Shown here: piece after piece, positions 44,405 through 53,679 of the stretch
How the letters are laid out: each line of letters opens with the position of its first letter
Position numbering within the stretch: position 1 is the first letter of the stretch
Made by a program: the position numbers and the translations under genes
Assembly (NCBI RefSeq): GCF_017497975.1
Contig: NZ_JAGDEL010000002.1
Span: forward strand, 62,001 to 126,000
Source of the DNA: Metabacillus bambusae
Lineage (GTDB): Bacteria; Bacillota; Bacilli; Bacillales; Bacillaceae
Length of the DNA stretch: 64,000 nt
Direction: 5' to 3'
The notes under the pieces: model-generated
Seen by the model: only the letters and a program-made list of their open reading frames with translations
Told to the model about the DNA's origin: nothing
Databases searched by the model: none

Positions 44405-45532
44405 TTACCAAAATAGCTTTCTATCACCTTTTAAGATAGCAAGTCCTTCTACAAAATAATAATCACCATAAATAAGTGGGACATCAATATTTTTCCCTTC
44501 TGGATAATGACTTGTACCCTGGAGAATTAGCCCATCTTGCTCTGGATTTTCCCAATCACCATAGTTTTTATATAATGATTTAAGAATTTTCACCCCAGCA
44601 TCTTTATAAATTTTCTCTTCCGTTGCTGGGACATGCTCAGCAAGTAGTAACAGCCCGCATGATGCGATTGCTCCAGCTGATGAATCACGGTATTTTGTTA
44701 CCTCCTCTGGAAGCCTAAAATCCCAATGTGGGACATAATCTTCTGGTAAATTGGCGATAAAAAAGTGGGAAACATTTTTTGCCGCTTGTAAATACTTATC
44801 CTCTTTTGTATAGTTGAACAATAATGTTAATCCATAGATTGCCCAAGATGCTCCTCTAGACCATGCAGAATCAGGGGCGAACCCTTGCCCACCTATCGCC
44901 TCCACTCTTTCACCTGAAACTGGATCAAAACGAATGATATGATGAACAGAGCCATCTTCTCGAATAAAGTTTTTGAGAACTGTCTCTCCATGTTTTTTAG
45001 CTACTGCACTAAATCTTGGATCTCCGGTTTCCTCTGTGGCCCAAAATAATAGCGGTAAATTCATTAAGCAATCAATAATTGCCCATCCTGAATTATCTTC
45101 CCCTTCCTGCCAAGGATTCCATGCGCGAATATAATTTCCTGATGTGTTGAATCTTCCTGCAAGTAAATTAGCGACCAATAGTGCACGTCTTTTTGAATCT
45201 TCTTCACCTAAAAGCTTAAATCTCGCAACACTTGTTAACGTCCACATAAATCCCATGTCATGGTCAAGCTTATAATAATCTGTAATCACACTGTCAAGTC
45301 TGTCTTCACATTGTTCAGCTAATTGCTTTAACGACTCATCCTTACTTTCACGATATACTAACCATAGTAAGCCAGGCCAAAATCCTGCGGTCCACCAATA
45401 AGGTTCCTCTAATTGATACGTTCCATTGACACTTGCATGAGGGAAATTCGCACCAATTTTTTTACTCGTTCTGTCAATCTTTGCTTGAACTTTTTTCCAC
45501 GCCTCATCTACCCATTCCAAATTGTTTGTCAT
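44405..45532 (-). CDS. GH88 unsaturated glucuronyl/galacturonyl hydrolase
   Basis: 375 aa from the ATG at 45532, which has AAAGGTGA 6 nt upstream. No signal peptide: cytoplasmic. Barrel motifs of family 88: EEPYWWTAGFWPGLLWL (about 43-59), the conserved Asp in KLDHDMGFMW (about 95), the second Asp in NSGWAIIDCLMNLPLLFW (about 150), then GQGFAPDSAWSRGASWAIYG and YRDSSAGAIASCGLL. These enzymes remove unsaturated uronic acid from oligosaccharides made by lyases. It follows the YesN gene after 68 bp and precedes the DUF2264 gene by 56 bp. It complements the GH105 enzyme at 8527; glucuronate-containing substrates are one possible reason for having both. Confidence 0.9.
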   Translation of the reverse strand: MTNNLEWVDEAWKKVQAKIDRTSKKIGANFPHASVNGTYQLEEPYWWTAGFWPGLLWLVYRESKDESLKQLAEQCEDRLDSVITDYYKLDHDMGFMWTLTSVARFKLLGEEDSKRRALLVANLLAGRFNTSGNYIRAWNPWQEGEDNSGWAIIDCLMNLPLLFWATEETGDPRFSAVAKKHGETVLKNFIREDGSVHHIIRFDPVSGERVEAIGGQGFAPDSAWSRGASWAIYGLTLLFNYTKEDKYLQAAKNVSHFFIANLPEDYVPHWDFRLPEEVTKYRDSSAGAIASCGLLLLAEHVPATEEKIYKDAGVKILKSLYKNYGDWENPEQDGLILQGTSHYPEGKNIDVPLIYGDYYFVEGLAILKGDRKLFW

Positions 45533-45600
45533 ATCTATCACCTTTCTTCTTTTGTTTTTAAGCCTTTACAAATATTAAAAGAAAGCAATTATGCCTCCCT

Positions 45601-47205
45601 TTATCTTTCTCCTCTAAATTCCAATGGAGTAACCCCTACATAATTTTTAAAAACTTTTATAAAATAGCTCTGATTGTCATATCCTAATCGTTCACAAATT
45701 TTCCCTACTGGTTCAATCGTCTGTTCCAGTAACTCTTTTGCTCTTGACATTTTTAATTTTGTCACATATTCAACAAACGTTTCTCCAACTTCTTTTTTAA
45801 ACAAGCGACTAAAATAACTTGGGTTTAAATATAGATGGTTTGCTACTTCATCAAGGCTGATTTTCTTTTCTAAGTTCACTGATACATATTTACATGCTTC
45901 AATCACTTCTTTGCGTCGTGACTGTGTCGTAATATCTCCTACAATTGTAAGAACTTCTTTGAAATACTTAACTAACCACTTTTCCAACTCGATTAACGAA
46001 TCAATGCTTAGAATTTCTTCATGGATAACATCAACAGTATAATTTGTTCCAAAAAATTGAAGAGCTTTTAATTTTAAATTAACATCTAATAAAAGTTTGA
46101 GTACCCAATCCTTAACTATTTCTGATGAAAACTGTTTTTCCTGAAATATTTTTATCCAACTAGTTACAGTAGGAACAACTCTGTTTACATCTTTTTCAAT
46201 AATAAGCTGCCTAATTTCTACCGATGCATGATCATACCATGAAAAAATATTTTCGTTGGAATTGGTTATAGGTCGTTTTTTATCTATTGAACAGAATTCC
46301 ATATAATATCGCTGATTAGTGGTTTTTAATAAGCTTGTTAATTCTGATTTAAGAACTTCTTGATTTTCGCAAATTTCACCAATAACAAAAGAGACTGATA
46401 TATTTAATGTATTTAATAGAGTTCTTTGAATTTTTTTCATACAATCAGTAGCTATACCATAACAATTAGATTTTACTGTTGGGCTATACGGAAAAAAGAT
46501 AAATGATTCTCTATTTCCTAGCGTAAAATGGACTGAGTCATTATACTCTTGAAGTATCTCTCCTATTACATTTTGTATTGAAAATAGCAATGTATCCTCA
46601 GAAATAAAAGAATCCTTTGCAACACGATACCCCTGAATAAAACATAATGTTGGAATAAATTTCATACTCTTTAAATTTAACCCTAAAGAATAGGCTTGTT
46701 TATACCATTCATTATGATTATAAGTTGTTTGGTAAATTGTTTTTCGAAGAAATTCTCGTTTCATCGATTCTTTATTTCGCTCTACAATATGTAGCAGCTG
46801 AAATTCTATTAGTTTTTTTTGGTTTTCTTTTTCTAGATTTTCTTTTATTTTAATTAATACAGAACAGAGATCTTCTGGATCTAATGTATCTTTCAATAGA
46901 TAATCCTGTATATTCAGCTTTAATGCCTGTTGAGCATATTGGAATTCACTGTGGCATGTTAACACACAGACTTGTAAATTAGTCTTTTTTTCTTTTAATT
47001 GTCTTGTTAACTCAATTCCATTCATTTTCGGCATGCCAATATCAGTTATTAAAATATCAGGCATATCATTCAAGGCATATTGAAGTGCACTAGCTCCATT
47101 TTCATGAATACTTTGAAGTGTTAATCCAAGTCGTTCCCATTCAATCGTTTCAGACAACAATTCTAATACAGGATAATCGTCGTCTACTAGCATCACTTTA
47201 TACAT
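45601..47205 (-). CDS. YesN-like response regulator with AraC DNA-binding domain
   Basis: 534 aa from the ATG at 47205 (MYKVMLVDDDYPVLELL), with GAGGAGG 11 nt upstream; it overlaps the kinase stop by 8 bp. Receiver with DILITDIGMPKMNGIE (phospho-Asp), TCHSEFQYAQQAL and LLKDTLDPEDL. Long variable middle. AraC domain at the end (ISLDEVANHLYLNPSYFSRLF, VGKICERLGYDNQSYFIKVF, GVTPLEFRGER). It differs clearly from the module A and B regulators. As in the yes locus of B. subtilis, it should activate the genes for rhamnogalacturonan-oligosaccharide uptake and processing around it. Confidence 0.9.
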   Translation of the reverse strand: MYKVMLVDDDYPVLELLSETIEWERLGLTLQSIHENGASALQYALNDMPDILITDIGMPKMNGIELTRQLKEKKTNLQVCVLTCHSEFQYAQQALKLNIQDYLLKDTLDPEDLCSVLIKIKENLEKENQKKLIEFQLLHIVERNKESMKREFLRKTIYQTTYNHNEWYKQAYSLGLNLKSMKFIPTLCFIQGYRVAKDSFISEDTLLFSIQNVIGEILQEYNDSVHFTLGNRESFIFFPYSPTVKSNCYGIATDCMKKIQRTLLNTLNISVSFVIGEICENQEVLKSELTSLLKTTNQRYYMEFCSIDKKRPITNSNENIFSWYDHASVEIRQLIIEKDVNRVVPTVTSWIKIFQEKQFSSEIVKDWVLKLLLDVNLKLKALQFFGTNYTVDVIHEEILSIDSLIELEKWLVKYFKEVLTIVGDITTQSRRKEVIEACKYVSVNLEKKISLDEVANHLYLNPSYFSRLFKKEVGETFVEYVTKLKMSRAKELLEQTIEPVGKICERLGYDNQSYFIKVFKNYVGVTPLEFRGER

Positions 47206-49027
47206 TAGGTCTGTTACCTCCTCTAGAAACACACATAATGACCCTTGTTCCGTTTCCTTCTAAACTATTTACTTCCATTTGGAAATATTCACCAAATGTC
47301 ATTCTCATTCGTTCATAAACATTGGATAAACCGATTCCTGAAAAGCCCTTTCTATTATGTTCGAGGGATGTTTCTAGGTTAACTGTAAGTTTTTTTCTCA
47401 ACTCATTTAAATTCTCTTCGTTCATTCCTTGTCCATTATCATCAATGATGATAATAAAATCATTCCTTTTTACATTTGCTTCCAGTAATATTGTACCTGC
47501 ACTTTGGTTTAATCCATGAATCATAGAATTTTCAATAATTGGCTGTAAAATAAATCGTGGAATTTGTTCATAATAAGCAGCAGCAGAAACATTGATCTTT
47601 AAATCAACTTTTTCTTTCTGTCGCATATTCATTAACTTAACGTAATCTTGCACAATTTCAACTTCTTCTTTAAAGGAAATCGTTCCCTTATCTTTATCAA
47701 TTGTCATACGTAACAATTTTGATAAAGAACTAATCATATCCGCACTTTCTTTATCTCCCTTTCTCATCACTTTCATTCGAATTGAGTTTAAAACATTAAA
47801 AAGGAAATGGGGATTAATCTGTGCTTGTAACATTGCAAATTCTGCTTTTCGTTTTCTTACTTGTGTTTCAGTAATCTCTTTTATCATTTCATTAATCCTA
47901 TCAAGCATTTGATCGAGAGAGTTTGATAGTCTACCAATTTCATCCTTACTACGTATATTTGAGCGGATTTTTAAGTTACCACCTTGAACAGTTGTTGCAA
48001 CATTTCCTAAATGAACAAGAGGCTTTGTAATCGTTTGCAATACATATGTTAATACAAGAAAGAAAAAGATGAATGAGATCAATTGAACAAGAAAAATATT
48101 GTTAAAAATGGAATTGATTTTAAAAATGGCTTGTCTATATGGGTTTAAAGAAATAAGTCTCCATCCAGTATAAGAAAGACTGTAGTCAGTAATAAGATAA
48201 TTTTCATTTTCAATACTAATAATATTCGAAAAATTTTTCTCCTGCATTTGGTTCACATAGGGAAATTCCTGACCGATTCTCGCTTTATCACGATGTGATA
48301 ATATACTGTTAGAAGAATCGATAATCATCATATCTTCATTACCGGGCATATTATCAAACACTTGATTAATTTTATTTTCCATTATAGTAACAATCACATA
48401 TCCATATATTCTTAAGTTCGCATCTCTTAACGTTCTAGCCACTGAAATTTGGTAAGGGTTTTTCTCTTGCTCGGATCTAAACACTGTGGGCTGGCTGCCT
48501 ATCCAAATTGTTTCATAACCGTATACGTTCTGTAGTTTATTAAACCAAGGCTCCTCAAAGAATTTTTGTGGATCATAATCATAATAAGGATAGTTTGAAT
48601 AATGCTTACCATTTTTCAGAAGAATAGTAACATACGATTTTTCACCTAATAATGTAATGTTTTCAATCGTTTTTACGACTCGATTATATTCCACATACTC
48701 ATTATAACCATTGTTGGGAAGGGTATTTGGATTTTTTTCTACTGTATCTTTTGCATTTTTTTTTAATATCGTATTGATTTCCGAATCAAATTGTACATAG
48801 TTTGCAACATATAACATATCTTCAAGTAATTTTGTCACATATTCACTAGCTAATTTTAACTCTCTATTCGCATTTGAAATGGCCTGTTCTTTCATCGCAT
48901 CTTTTGTCAGATAACTGTTCATAAATAATGTGATAATAGCAGGAATAACAATACAAATGACCGATGTCATAATGACCTTAAAACGAAAAGAACGGGGCGC
49001 CAGCATTTGCTGTATCCGATTCCACAT
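47198..49027 (-). CDS. YesM-like sensor histidine kinase
   Basis: 609 aa from the ATG at 49027, with GAGGAGG 6 nt upstream. The frame stays open a further 30 codons into a dispersed repeat, which should not be counted. Membrane segment VIMTSVICIVIPAIITLFMN, dCache-like extracellular domain, second segment LVQLISFIFFFLVLTYVLQ, HAMP, phospho-His in QAQINPHFLFNVLNSIRM, HATPase PIIENSMIHGLNQS and DDNGQGMNEENL. It has no binding lipoprotein of its own in the operon, though a CUT1 binding protein is encoded just upstream at 49354-50721. Confidence 0.9.
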   Translation of the reverse strand: MWNRIQQMLAPRSFRFKVIMTSVICIVIPAIITLFMNSYLTKDAMKEQAISNANRELKLASEYVTKLLEDMLYVANYVQFDSEINTILKKNAKDTVEKNPNTLPNNGYNEYVEYNRVVKTIENITLLGEKSYVTILLKNGKHYSNYPYYDYDPQKFFEEPWFNKLQNVYGYETIWIGSQPTVFRSEQEKNPYQISVARTLRDANLRIYGYVIVTIMENKINQVFDNMPGNEDMMIIDSSNSILSHRDKARIGQEFPYVNQMQEKNFSNIISIENENYLITDYSLSYTGWRLISLNPYRQAIFKINSIFNNIFLVQLISFIFFFLVLTYVLQTITKPLVHLGNVATTVQGGNLKIRSNIRSKDEIGRLSNSLDQMLDRINEMIKEITETQVRKRKAEFAMLQAQINPHFLFNVLNSIRMKVMRKGDKESADMISSLSKLLRMTIDKDKGTISFKEEVEIVQDYVKLMNMRQKEKVDLKINVSAAAYYEQIPRFILQPIIENSMIHGLNQSAGTILLEANVKRNDFIIIIDDNGQGMNEENLNELRKKLTVNLETSLEHNRKGFSGIGLSNVYERMRMTFGEYFQMEVNSLEGNGTRVIMCVSRGGNRPNV

Positions 49028-49044
49028 AACCAACCTCCTCAGAA

Positions 49045-49172
49045 CAAAAGCACAAGCGCCTTGATCAGCCTCAGGCAAATAAGATGATTTAGAATAGAAG
49101 GCGTTCTTTGCCTTCAATTCTAAATTAGCTAGACCCTAGAGGGGCTAGGCGCTGGAGCTGGATGTTGTTCGC
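49045..49172. repeat. Dispersed repeat family B, long copy
   Basis: Reading the minus strand: CCAGCTCCAGCGCCTAGCCCC...AAGGCGCTTG...GCTTTTGTTC, with AGAATTGAAGGC/GCCTTCTATTCT forming a central stem. The short copy at 2336-2399 shares both ends. It lies 18 bp upstream of the YesM-like start codon, so it becomes part of the leader RNA if transcription starts further upstream. Confidence 0.7.
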
Positions 49173-49353
49173 TTATCCACAGTTTAAGAATTTAATAATT
49201 TCCTAGACAATGAGAAAAACTTAGCTTATCACCAAGTACTATGGCGAAATTCCATAGTTTTTCTTATACTATCACATTATTAATCCAGATAGTATAAAGA
49301 AAAGATGGGAGCAGAAACGGTTTACGCCCCTTGGATTTTAGATTAACATTTCT

Positions 49354-50721
49354 TTACTTATTATTATCAATAATCTCTTGTACACGTTCCTGTGTTACTT
49401 TATCCGTTGTATCTATATCTTGCTCGCCTAAGATCATTTTTTCATACTCTTCATTGATTACTTTGTAAAGCTCAGATTGATATGCCACAGGTGGAATAAT
49501 CTTTGAAGATTTTGCATTTTTCAACACGTTCACTAATGTCTCCTTATCAACCTTATCTGGTGTTGCAGTACCAGCTAGAATGCCGTCAATAATAGTCCCA
49601 AAATCATCTTCACTAATACCATTCCAAGATGGGATGTTTTTACCTTGTACAATTTGTCCTTCTGTCGTATACCAACGAATAAATTTATATGCTTCTTCCT
49701 TATGCTCAGAATTAGCGGCTACTGACATAAAGTCGGTTGTTACTGGCGTAAAGCCACCTTCATCACTAGCATCATTTTTCGGATACGGTGCTATTGCTAC
49801 ATTAAAGTCTAGTGGAAATTGTTCAGTTCCTCCTAGTTCAGTATTCATCCAGCTTCCAATTAATACTGTACTTGCATCTTGACCAAAGAATTGATTACGA
49901 TAATGAAGCTTTTGAGAAATGATATCTGAATATGGTGTTGCTGATTTATCTTCTTTTTCCATTTTATAACGCATTTCCAAAGTTTTGCGGAACAGTGGAT
50001 TATCAAGATTTGATGTTCCATCTGCTTTTACAAATTCTGTGTTGTCTTCTTCACTAGCAAGTGCTAGTTTCATAAACTCCATCCAGCCACCACCTTGTGG
50101 CCCATGAAAATACGTTCCATAATGGTCTTTAGTCGTTAACTTTTTAGCATATTCCATATACTCATCCCAAGTCCAGTCCGTTGGAACTTCAAGTCCAGCT
50201 TCATCTAAATGGTCTTTATTTAATAGAACGTACCAAGGATTAAATTTGCCTGGAAGAGCATAGTAGTTTTCATCTAATTTTGTATCTACTTTATAATCTT
50301 CAGTTACTGTATATCCTTCTTTTTCAATAAACTCATCTATTGGAGCAACCATTCCTAATGCAACACGTTGTGCATAGCTAGCTGGATCACTAAACATTAA
50401 TACATCTAATTGTTCACCAGATGCTGCAGCTAAATCTAACTTTTGAGTTGCTTCTTGAGTGTCTCCTTTTTCACTTAGAATGACTAAGTCAACATCAATT
50501 TTGGGATACTCTTTTTCAAAAGCTGCTATTGTTTCTTTCCAATTATAACTAGATTCATTTCCATGTGTATGAAATTTGATAGTCACTGCCTCTTCTGTGG
50601 AGCCACTTTCTTTCCCTTCATTCGAACCTGAGGTGCTTCCTCCACCACCACCCGAACATCCTGCTAGAGCACCTATTAGCATTGAAGATGCAAAAACAGT
50701 TGACCAAAACTTTTTCTTCAT
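49354..50721 (-). CDS. ABC extracellular solute-binding lipoprotein (family 1, YesO/YtcQ-like)
   Basis: 455 aa. Lipoprotein signal LIGALAGCSG (Cys22) with a Gly/Ser linker. Family 1 binding fold: TIKFHTHGNESSYNWKETIAAFEKEYP (in two parts), LDVLMFSDPASYAQRVALG, ALPGKFNPWYVLLNKD, GSWMNTELGGTEQFPLDFNVAIAP, KFIRWYTTEGQ. GGGGGA precedes the ATG. It is encoded after the two permeases with a stem-loop between, opposite to the usual order (binding protein first). It likely binds rhamnogalacturonan oligosaccharides, as YesO and YtcQ do. Confidence 0.9.
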   Translation of the reverse strand: MKKKFWSTVFASSMLIGALAGCSGGGGGSTSGSNEGKESGSTEEAVTIKFHTHGNESSYNWKETIAAFEKEYPKIDVDLVILSEKGDTQEATQKLDLAAASGEQLDVLMFSDPASYAQRVALGMVAPIDEFIEKEGYTVTEDYKVDTKLDENYYALPGKFNPWYVLLNKDHLDEAGLEVPTDWTWDEYMEYAKKLTTKDHYGTYFHGPQGGGWMEFMKLALASEEDNTEFVKADGTSNLDNPLFRKTLEMRYKMEKEDKSATPYSDIISQKLHYRNQFFGQDASTVLIGSWMNTELGGTEQFPLDFNVAIAPYPKNDASDEGGFTPVTTDFMSVAANSEHKEEAYKFIRWYTTEGQIVQGKNIPSWNGISEDDFGTIIDGILAGTATPDKVDKETLVNVLKNAKSSKIIPPVAYQSELYKVINEEYEKMILGEQDIDTTDKVTQERVQEIIDNNK

Positions 50722-50754
50722 AATTATATCCCCCTTATTATCGTAATTGTTTTC

Positions 50755-50796
50755 AAGAAAGCCCTTACAACACGAATTATAGCAAAGGGCTTTCTT
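50755..50796 (-). other. Intercistronic stem-loop between permease and binding-protein genes
   Basis: A 12-bp stem AAGAAAGCCCTT / AAGGGCTTTCTT with an 18-nt loop and no T-tract on the minus strand. It lies between the permease stop (50857) and binding-protein start (50721). Such hairpins usually adjust the relative amount of mRNA for the binding protein, which is needed in excess. Confidence 0.6.
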
Positions 50797-50856
50797 AACC
50801 GGATGTAAATAATTTTACCTATATTCGAAATTATTTGACATTAATTTATATAATTA

Positions 50857-51690
50857 TTATCCTTTTACGCCTCCAAGCGCAATACCATCGATAACTTGCT
50901 TTTGACCTATAATAAAAACAATTAATAATGGAAGTATAGCAGACACTGCAGCAGCCATGATTAGTGAATAGAATTCACCATTAATCGTCGTAAATTTCTG
51001 CATTGCTAATTGAATCGTATAAAGTGCATCTGTACGTAAGAAAATAAGTGGATTTTGATAATCATTCCATGTCCAAATAAATCTTAAAATCGCATATGTT
51101 GCAACTGCTGGTCGAACAATTGGTAATGCGATTGACCAAAAGATCCTCCAGTGGCCTGCACCATCAATTTTCGCTGCATCAATATACTCATTATGAATCC
51201 CCATAAAAAATTGACGTAACATAAATGTACCAAGAACACTAAAACTACCTAATAGAATTAATCCCAAATGACTATCAAACAACCCAATATTTCGATATAA
51301 AATAAACTGAGGAACTAAACTAGCTTGTGGAGGGACCATATAAGTTGCTAAAACAATGATAAACAACCATTTCCCTGCTGGAAAATTCACTTTTGAAAAT
51401 CCGTAAGCTGCCAACGCAGAGACAACACAAGAAACAAGTGTCGTTAATACTGCTACTTTTATCGAATTCCAATAGTAGATATAGAATGGAAACTCACCAA
51501 ACCAGACTTCATTATAATTATTAAATCCATTCCATCTCTCTGGTATCCATTGAATAGGAAAGGTAAAAACATCAGCTTCGATTTTGAATGACGTAGATAG
51601 CATCCAAGCAAAAGGCAATAAAAACATAATACTAACTATAAAAACGATAATCGTTGTAATAATTTTTGATAGATTAATCGACTTTGTCAC
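50857..51690 (-). CDS. ABC sugar permease, MalG-type (YesQ-like)
   Basis: 277 aa, six membrane segments. The permease coupling loop (EAA motif) is EYIDAAKIDGAGHWRIFWSIALPIVRPA, residues about 165-192. A GTG start at 51690 has GGGGGG upstream. It pairs with the permease 12 bp upstream. No ATPase gene is present, as for YesOPQ of B. subtilis, where a shared ATPase (MsmX) drives several importers. Confidence 0.92.
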   Translation of the reverse strand: MTKSINLSKIITTIIVFIVSIMFLLPFAWMLSTSFKIEADVFTFPIQWIPERWNGFNNYNEVWFGEFPFYIYYWNSIKVAVLTTLVSCVVSALAAYGFSKVNFPAGKWLFIIVLATYMVPPQASLVPQFILYRNIGLFDSHLGLILLGSFSVLGTFMLRQFFMGIHNEYIDAAKIDGAGHWRIFWSIALPIVRPAVATYAILRFIWTWNDYQNPLIFLRTDALYTIQLAMQKFTTINGEFYSLIMAAAVSAILPLLIVFIIGQKQVIDGIALGGVKG

Positions 51691-51702
51691 AATATTCCCC
51701 CC

Positions 51703-52644
51703 TTAATAATTAACCCATTTCTTCTGACCTATCCATTGGAATATGGTTATGATGAATACGATTAAGAACAATATAACCGCCATTGCCGATGAATAACCGA
51801 TATCTAAGTTAACAAAAGCAGTATCATATAAATGCCAAACAATCATACTTGTCGAATGAATTGGACCACCTTTTGTTAGAACTGCAATTAAATCAAAAAC
51901 TTTAAATGTAGAAATAATTCCTGTAATTAATAGGAAGAATGATGTTGGTGACACCATCGGGAACGTAATCTGACGAAACTTTACCCATGAATTTGCCCCA
52001 TCCATATCAGCTGCTTCATAAAGTTCTTTCGGAATAGATTGGAGGCCAGCTATATAGATGATTAAATTAAACCCTACAGAAATCCAAACTTGGATCAACA
52101 TAACAGAAATTAATGCAAAACTAGGATCTGCAATCCATTTTGGAGGATTATCAATTCCTAATGACATAAGCGTTTGATTAATTGGCCCTGAAGATGGATG
52201 AAATAACACCTGCCAAACAACTGCGATTGCTACAACACTAGAAATATAGGGCATAAAAAATGCTACTTTAAAGAAACTCTTCATGTAAACGCTTTTATCA
52301 ATAACTACAGCAAGTACCAATGAAATAATCATACAGATAGGTACAGTAAATAGAAAGAGTGCATTATTTAAAAGAGATTTTCTAAAGACTTTATCTTGCA
52401 TTAATTCTATAAAATTATTAAAACCTACCCATTTTAATTGATCGATATTCTGAATGAATTTCCAATCAGCAAAACTTAATATAAATGTTGCGAAAATCGG
52501 AAGTAAGACTAAGATAGTAACACCAACTAGCATTGGTGAAACAAATAGAAAACCAACTAAGTTTTCATTTCTTTCAACTGATGATCTTTTCTTTTTTACT
52601 TGCAGTACCTTTGAGGTAGTAGATATATCTGCTTTTGAACTCAT
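51703..52644 (-). CDS. ABC sugar permease, MalF-type (YesP-like)
   Basis: 313 aa, six membrane segments after a charged N-terminus of about 30 residues (SKVLQVKKKRSSVERNENL). EAA loop: ELYEAADMDGANSWVKFRQITFPMVSPT, residues about 205-232. AGAGAGGTGA precedes the ATG. First gene of the permease-permease-binding-protein unit; a terminator separates it from the upstream yesL gene. Confidence 0.92.
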   Translation of the reverse strand: MSSKADISTTSKVLQVKKKRSSVERNENLVGFLFVSPMLVGVTILVLLPIFATFILSFADWKFIQNIDQLKWVGFNNFIELMQDKVFRKSLLNNALFLFTVPICMIISLVLAVVIDKSVYMKSFFKVAFFMPYISSVVAIAVVWQVLFHPSSGPINQTLMSLGIDNPPKWIADPSFALISVMLIQVWISVGFNLIIYIAGLQSIPKELYEAADMDGANSWVKFRQITFPMVSPTSFFLLITGIISTFKVFDLIAVLTKGGPIHSTSMIVWHLYDTAFVNLDIGYSSAMAVILFLIVFIITIFQWIGQKKWVNY

Positions 52645-52803
52645 TGGTTATCACCTCTCTTTTTAATATAATTAAATTATATGAAATAAAACGCCTAAAA
52701 CCTTAACGCTATTTTGATGAAGTTTGCAATAATTTTTACCTTTTTCACCTTTTTTCTTCTAATGAGTACAATATTGAGTTTCTATTAATAATAGTATTTA
52801 AAC

Positions 52804-52836
52804 AAAAACCCCTTTTGACTAGTTTCAAAAGGGGGT
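52804..52836 (-). terminator. Rho-independent terminator after yesL
   Basis: On the minus strand AACCCCCTTTTGA-aactag-TCAAAAGGGGTT is followed by TTTG. It lies 7 bp after the yesL stop. Confidence 0.85.
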
Positions 52837-52842
52837 TACACA

Positions 52843-53463
52843 TTAATTTGCACGTGCATCAATCGTAGTAAAGATCGTATAGGAAATATACATAATGACG
52901 AAACCTATACCACTTGCGAGAAAGAGAATGCCTACACCTGGAAAGATTAAACTAAGTAAAATTCCAGCACCACTTGTTATTGTAATAATGATAGTGCGAA
53001 TTGGAAAAGAAGCACCTAAAAGAAATGCTGATTTATAATAATGAAGAATCGAGCCTTCAAACTGAACATAAACCGGAAAAATGTAAATTAAAACTACGAC
53101 TAAGAGAACTGAAATTATAATAAAGCAACCTAAGAAAAGATGATGAAGCATTCCATTCATAGAATTTATTAATACCCAATCGATATACAGCATAATGAAA
53201 ATACCAACTAACGACATCCATAAGAAATTTGCCTTCATAAATTCCTTTTTATATACCAACCAAAATGAAGAGAAAATGGAAAGGTTCCTCTCTCCCATAA
53301 GCCATTTACGAATAATAGAAAACATGGCAACAGTTGCTGGACCAAAACCTAAGATAATGAATCCTAAAAATGTGAACAACATCCATAATAAGTTGAGATA
53401 TGCTAGCCTGGTAACCCATTCACAGATCTTATATAATCCTCCCATCCAACCATTCGACTCCAT
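52843..53463 (-). CDS. yesL: YesL-like DUF624 membrane protein
   Basis: 206 aa with about five membrane segments. The N-terminus GGLYKICEWVTRLAYLNLLWMLF followed by GFGPATVAMFSIIRKWLMGE is the DUF624/YesL signature. The function is unknown, but YesL proteins occur next to CUT1 sugar importers and YesMN pairs and are thought to assist the importer. AAAGGGAGTG precedes the ATG. It lies upstream of the permease genes on the same strand but ends in its own terminator. Confidence 0.88.
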   Translation of the reverse strand: MESNGWMGGLYKICEWVTRLAYLNLLWMLFTFLGFIILGFGPATVAMFSIIRKWLMGERNLSIFSSFWLVYKKEFMKANFLWMSLVGIFIMLYIDWVLINSMNGMLHHLFLGCFIIISVLLVVVLIYIFPVYVQFEGSILHYYKSAFLLGASFPIRTIIITITSGAGILLSLIFPGVGILFLASGIGFVIMYISYTIFTTIDARAN

Positions 53464-53598
53464 TTTGGTTCACTCCCTTTAAAAAAGATATTATTTAAAA
53501 TTATATATTATCTGGAATCAAACCTTTGGAATATCAATATTTTTACTATTTTTTTCAAAAAATTTACTTTGTTAAACTTTTCGTATATACGTGATAAC

Positions 53599-53639
53599 TA
53601 AAAAGGCGAGAAGTATCTTTAAAGCATTGAACTTCTCGC
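53599..53639 (-). terminator. Rho-independent terminator after the GH43 gene
   Basis: On the minus strand GGCGAGAAGT and ACTTCTCGCC form a 10-bp stem followed by TTTTTAG. It lies 40 bp after the GH43 stop. Confidence 0.88.
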
Positions 53640-53679
53640 CATTATCAATTTATATAGATTTACTAGCTGAAGAAATCGT

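Noticed and set aside
49028-49117. Thirty extra N-terminal codons for the YesM-like kinase
   Set aside because: They are encoded by a dispersed repeat, and the ATG at 49027 has a strong ribosome site and typical kinase N-terminus.
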